Part shown: positions 61,867 through 64,000 of the stretch, in pieces
Layout of the letters: each line of letters starts with the position of its first letter
How positions within the stretch are numbered: position 1 is the stretch's first letter
NCBI GenBank assembly: GCA_002724245.1
Contig: PBOG01000062.1
Coordinates: 1-64,000, forward strand
Direction: 5' to 3'
Source: Planctomycetaceae bacterium
GTDB lineage: Bacteria > Planctomycetota > Planctomycetia > Pirellulales > Pirellulaceae
Length of the DNA stretch: 64,000 nt
Position numbers and translations under genes: made by a program
Notes under the pieces: model-generated
Database searches by the model: none
Told to the model about the DNA's origin: nothing
Seen by the model: only the letters and a program-made list of their open reading frames with translations

Positions 61867-63234
61867 CTAGAGCAGTTCCGTAATCGGATTTCCTTCATTG
61901 AGTCGCATTGGTCGGCCGTTGCCGATCTGGTAGGTCGTCTCGCTGGGAATGCCCAATTTGTGATAGATCGTGGCCGCAATATCCCGCGGGTAATACTCTT
62001 TGCCAACGCTCTGGCCACCGATCGAATCCGTTTGTCCGACGATGGTTCCCACAGGGGTGCCGGCTCCGGCGAATACAGCGATTCCGGCGGATGCCCAGTG
62101 GTCGCGTCCCGCCGCCGGATTGATCGTGGGTGTGCGGCCAAAATCGGTGAGCCAGACGACCAGCGTCGTTTCCAGTAAACCCCGTTGCTTGAGATCCAGT
62201 AGCAATGCGGTGAACCCCTGGTCGACGGGCGGAGTCAATTCGCGCAGGCGAGTAAAGTTGTCACGGTGCGTATCCCAATCTCCGTCACTGACTGTGACAA
62301 ATCGCGATCCTGCTTCGATCAGTCGTCGGGCGAGCAGGCAGCTCTGACCGAACGTCGTGCGTCCGTATGCATCGCGAGTGCCATCCGTTTCGCGATCGAG
62401 GTCGAAAGCGCGTTGTGTGGCGGGTGAGGTGACCATGGCGAATGCGTTCTCGTAGTACGCATCCAAAGCGTCTAGAACCGCAGGCTGGCGGTCGAGGTCA
62501 CGTTGGAACCGGTCGATCGTACTCAAAGCTTCACGCCGTAACCGGACTCGGTCTAAACTCATGCCTCCCGGTGGCGTCAGGTCCCGCACGGAGAACTCCG
62601 GTTCGTTGGCATCGGCGTGGATCTCAAAAGGGTTGTGGGCGATGCCCAGGTACCCCGCAGTACCCCCCAAGAACTTGCGATCGACTTCGTTGCCGAGTTG
62701 TACGAACGGCGGCATGTTGTCGCGATAACCACGTTCCTTGGCAACGACTGAGCCGTAACACGGATAGGTGATGTTCGGGTTCATCTGCCAGCCGGACATC
62801 ATGATCGCGTCTGCAGTACCATGGGCGCCGTTGATGGAGTTCAAGTTGCGGACGACGCTGAACTGTTCCGCATGGCGAGCAAAATGCGGTACCAGGTCGG
62901 TGAACTGGACCCCTGGCAGCGTCGTGTCGATCGCCTTGAATTCGCCCCGCACCTCGGCTTTCGCATCCGGCTTGGGGTCCAGCGTGTCATGGTGACTGGT
63001 TCCGCCACGGGTCCAAACCAGAATGCAATTCGTCTGGGAGCGGTTGTTCAAGTCCGCGGCCTGGGCCTCTTGGCGCAACAGCCCTGGCAGTGTGGCACCG
63101 ATCCCCGCGAGTCCACCAACTTGGAGCAGGAAATGCCGACGGTTTTTTGCGGCCCGATTTTTTGCGGCACAGTTTGTTGTGGCACAGTTTGTTGTGGCAC
63201 AGTCAGCGGTTGTGCTGGGGTATAGATCTAGCAT
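61867..63234 (-). CDS. DUF1501 family protein with repeat-extended Tat signal (fourth cytochrome-linked copy)
   Basis: The 455-residue product carries a Tat motif (NRRHFLLQVGGLAGIGATLP) behind an unusual 30-residue lead made of repeats of five residues (C-A-T-T-N, C-A-A-K-N, R-A-A-K-N). The body has the DUF1501 blocks 'TRGGTSHHDTLDPKP', 'WLTDFGRTPTINP', 'AGRDHWASAG' and 'DIAATIYHKLG'. It is closer to the copy at 53808 than to the others. It lies between a PPC-domain protein and a DUF1549/1553 gene on the same strand. Confidence 0.92.
   Translation of the reverse strand: MLDLYPSTTADCATTNCATTNCAAKNRAAKNRRHFLLQVGGLAGIGATLPGLLRQEAQAADLNNRSQTNCILVWTRGGTSHHDTLDPKPDAKAEVRGEFKAIDTTLPGVQFTDLVPHFARHAEQFSVVRNLNSINGAHGTADAIMMSGWQMNPNITYPCYGSVVAKERGYRDNMPPFVQLGNEVDRKFLGGTAGYLGIAHNPFEIHADANEPEFSVRDLTPPGGMSLDRVRLRREALSTIDRFQRDLDRQPAVLDALDAYYENAFAMVTSPATQRAFDLDRETDGTRDAYGRTTFGQSCLLARRLIEAGSRFVTVSDGDWDTHRDNFTRLRELTPPVDQGFTALLLDLKQRGLLETTLVVWLTDFGRTPTINPAAGRDHWASAGIAVFAGAGTPVGTIVGQTDSIGGQSVGKEYYPRDIAATIYHKLGIPSETTYQIGNGRPMRLNEGNPITELL
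63143..63202. repeat. Four 15-bp tandem repeats in the DUF1501 signal region
   Basis: Units at 63143-63157, 63158-63172, 63173-63187 and 63188-63202 share TTT[GT]TTG[CT]GGC[AC]C[AG][GA]; the last two are identical. In frame they encode pentapeptides before the twin-arginine motif. Confidence 0.85.
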
Positions 63235-63291
63235 GGTCTGGCCTGTGTGATTGGGTGAACAATCGTTCGGTGTGCGCTGTCCTGGTACGGA

Positions 63292-64000
63292 TTAGTGATT
63301 CAGTAGAAATTCCCGACTGTTGCAGAGCGCCCAGAGTATGTTTTCGAGGCCTTCGCGGCGCGTCGCCGATTGTCCGATGAGACGCTGGCAGTTCCTGGTT
63401 TCTTCGTCGCTGGGGATGCGAGAGAACGTCACCAGGTACAGCTCGCGGATCGCCTGGCCGTCGGTGATCCCGCGTTTGATCAATTGCGTAATGCGCCCTT
63501 TTTCGTCGGCCAGCTTTTGTTGCAGCAGTGCGCCATTGGCCAGGTGCAGGACTTGAGCGATGTTGGGCTCAGCAGTCCGCTCGCATTCACAATGCGTTAA
63601 ACGTTGCGGGCGACCCAGGGTGTCGAGAAAGTAAGATTCGAAGTTCGGGTCAGGAAGTTCAATGGCGCGGGTGCCGAGTGGCACATCCGGAAAAGCCTCA
63701 CGAGTGCCGCAGGCTGAGTTGATGGCATCCAGTAGAACTTCTGCCGGCAATCGTTTGACATTGTAGTGCGTGTAGAAGCGTGTCTGGTTCAGGTTTTCCT
63801 GTCGTGGTGTACCACGGAGTTGATAGACACGTGAGTTGAGGATGCTGCGTAATAGCTGCCGTAGATCGTACCCACTGTCGACGAGATGTTCTGCCAGCGC
63901 GTTGAGCAGTTCTGGGTTGGAAGGTGGATTGGTGGAACGCATGTCATCTACCGGGTTGACGACCCCGGTGCCAAGCAAATAACCCCAGATGCGGTTCGCC
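63292..64000 (-). CDS. Planctomycete cytochrome / DUF1549 / DUF1553 protein (C-terminal part)
   Basis: The frame is open to the right edge, so only the DUF1553 end is present (about 235 residues). Recognisable segments are 'ANRIWGYLLGTGVVNPVDDM', 'SGYDLRQLLRSILNSRVYQL', 'LPAEVLLDAINSACGT' and 'ALCNSREFLLNH', the standard DUF1553 ending. The start and the heme domain lie outside the window. It precedes the DUF1501 gene by 57 bp and completes the fourth cytochrome/DUF1501 pair. Confidence 0.92.
   Translation of the reverse strand, partial: ANRIWGYLLGTGVVNPVDDMRSTNPPSNPELLNALAEHLVDSGYDLRQLLRSILNSRVYQLRGTPRQENLNQTRFYTHYNVKRLPAEVLLDAINSACGTREAFPDVPLGTRAIELPDPNFESYFLDTLGRPQRLTHCECERTAEPNIAQVLHLANGALLQQKLADEKGRITQLIKRGITDGQAIRELYLVTFSRIPSDEETRNCQRLIGQSATRREGLENILWALCNSREFLLNH

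Noticed and set aside
1-64000. tRNA, rRNA, CRISPR, IS elements or prophage
   Set aside because: I looked for tRNA-like arms, regularly spaced repeats, transposase/integrase motifs and phage structural genes; none was convincing.

Overview
The window looks like chromosomal DNA of a Planctomycetota bacterium. It is moderately GC-rich and densely coding. It carries protein families that are expanded almost only in that phylum: four cytochrome-containing DUF1549/DUF1553 proteins, each next to a twin-arginine DUF1501 protein, one DUF1592/DUF1552 pair, a lone DUF1501 protein, a DUF1080 (3-keto-disaccharide hydrolase) domain, PPC-domain and LRR proteins, and many exported hydrolases. I cannot name the genus. 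I found no rRNA, tRNA, CRISPR array, integrase or IS element.

Layout. 1-8.3 kb (+): end of an exported hydrolase, a DUF1549/1553-DUF1501 pair, and a 979-aa exported protein with a possible TIM barrel. 8.4-13.1 kb: exported hydrolases, including a DUF1080-esterase fusion, and an EEP-family phosphodiesterase. 13.2-17.0 kb (-): second cytochrome/DUF1501 pair. 17.2-25.8 kb: MFS transporter, a 1131-aa exported protein with a LamG-like end, a YceH-type protein, a DUF3303 protein, a CPBP membrane protease and a PQQ-type beta-propeller. 25.9-31.2 kb (-): complete phosphate operon pstS-pstC-pstA-pstB-pstB-phoU behind a PhoP/PhoB-type box array. 31.7-34.6 kb: LRR lipoprotein, small parvulin, right-handed beta-helix protein. 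34.6-38.5 kb (-): DUF1592/DUF1552 pair. 38.6-42.2 kb: beta-propeller lipoprotein, 2-keto-4-pentenoate hydratase-like enzyme, ThuA protein. 42.3-47.2 kb (-): third cytochrome/DUF1501 pair, with a carbohydrate-binding-like insert. 47.4-51.4 kb (-): dihydroxyacetone kinase operon dhaL-dhaM(EIIA)-HPr/EI-dhaK. 51.5-55.3 kb: double alpha/beta-hydrolase and the lone DUF1501. 55.3-59.4 kb: an operon of Nramp-like transporter, VOC protein and SDR dehydrogenase, divergent from an HpcH/HpaI aldolase. 59.6-64.0 kb (-): PPC-domain protein, DUF1501 and a truncated DUF1549/1553 gene at the window edge.

The genes suggest a heterotroph that takes apart complex carbohydrates outside the cytoplasm (hydrolases, DUF1080, ThuA, CBM-like and LamG-like domains), imports the products (MFS) and processes sugar acids and trioses (HpcH aldolase, hydratase, DHA kinase). 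It also has a phosphate-starvation uptake system. The most unusual things I see are: (i) two tandem PstB ATPases with complementary losses of catalytic motifs, predicting an asymmetric heterodimer; (ii) an Nramp-family transporter that lacks the usual metal-site motifs and has about 120 residues of calcium-binding-like Asp repeats inserted between membrane segments; (iii) a self-contained PEP-dependent DHA kinase relay in one operon.
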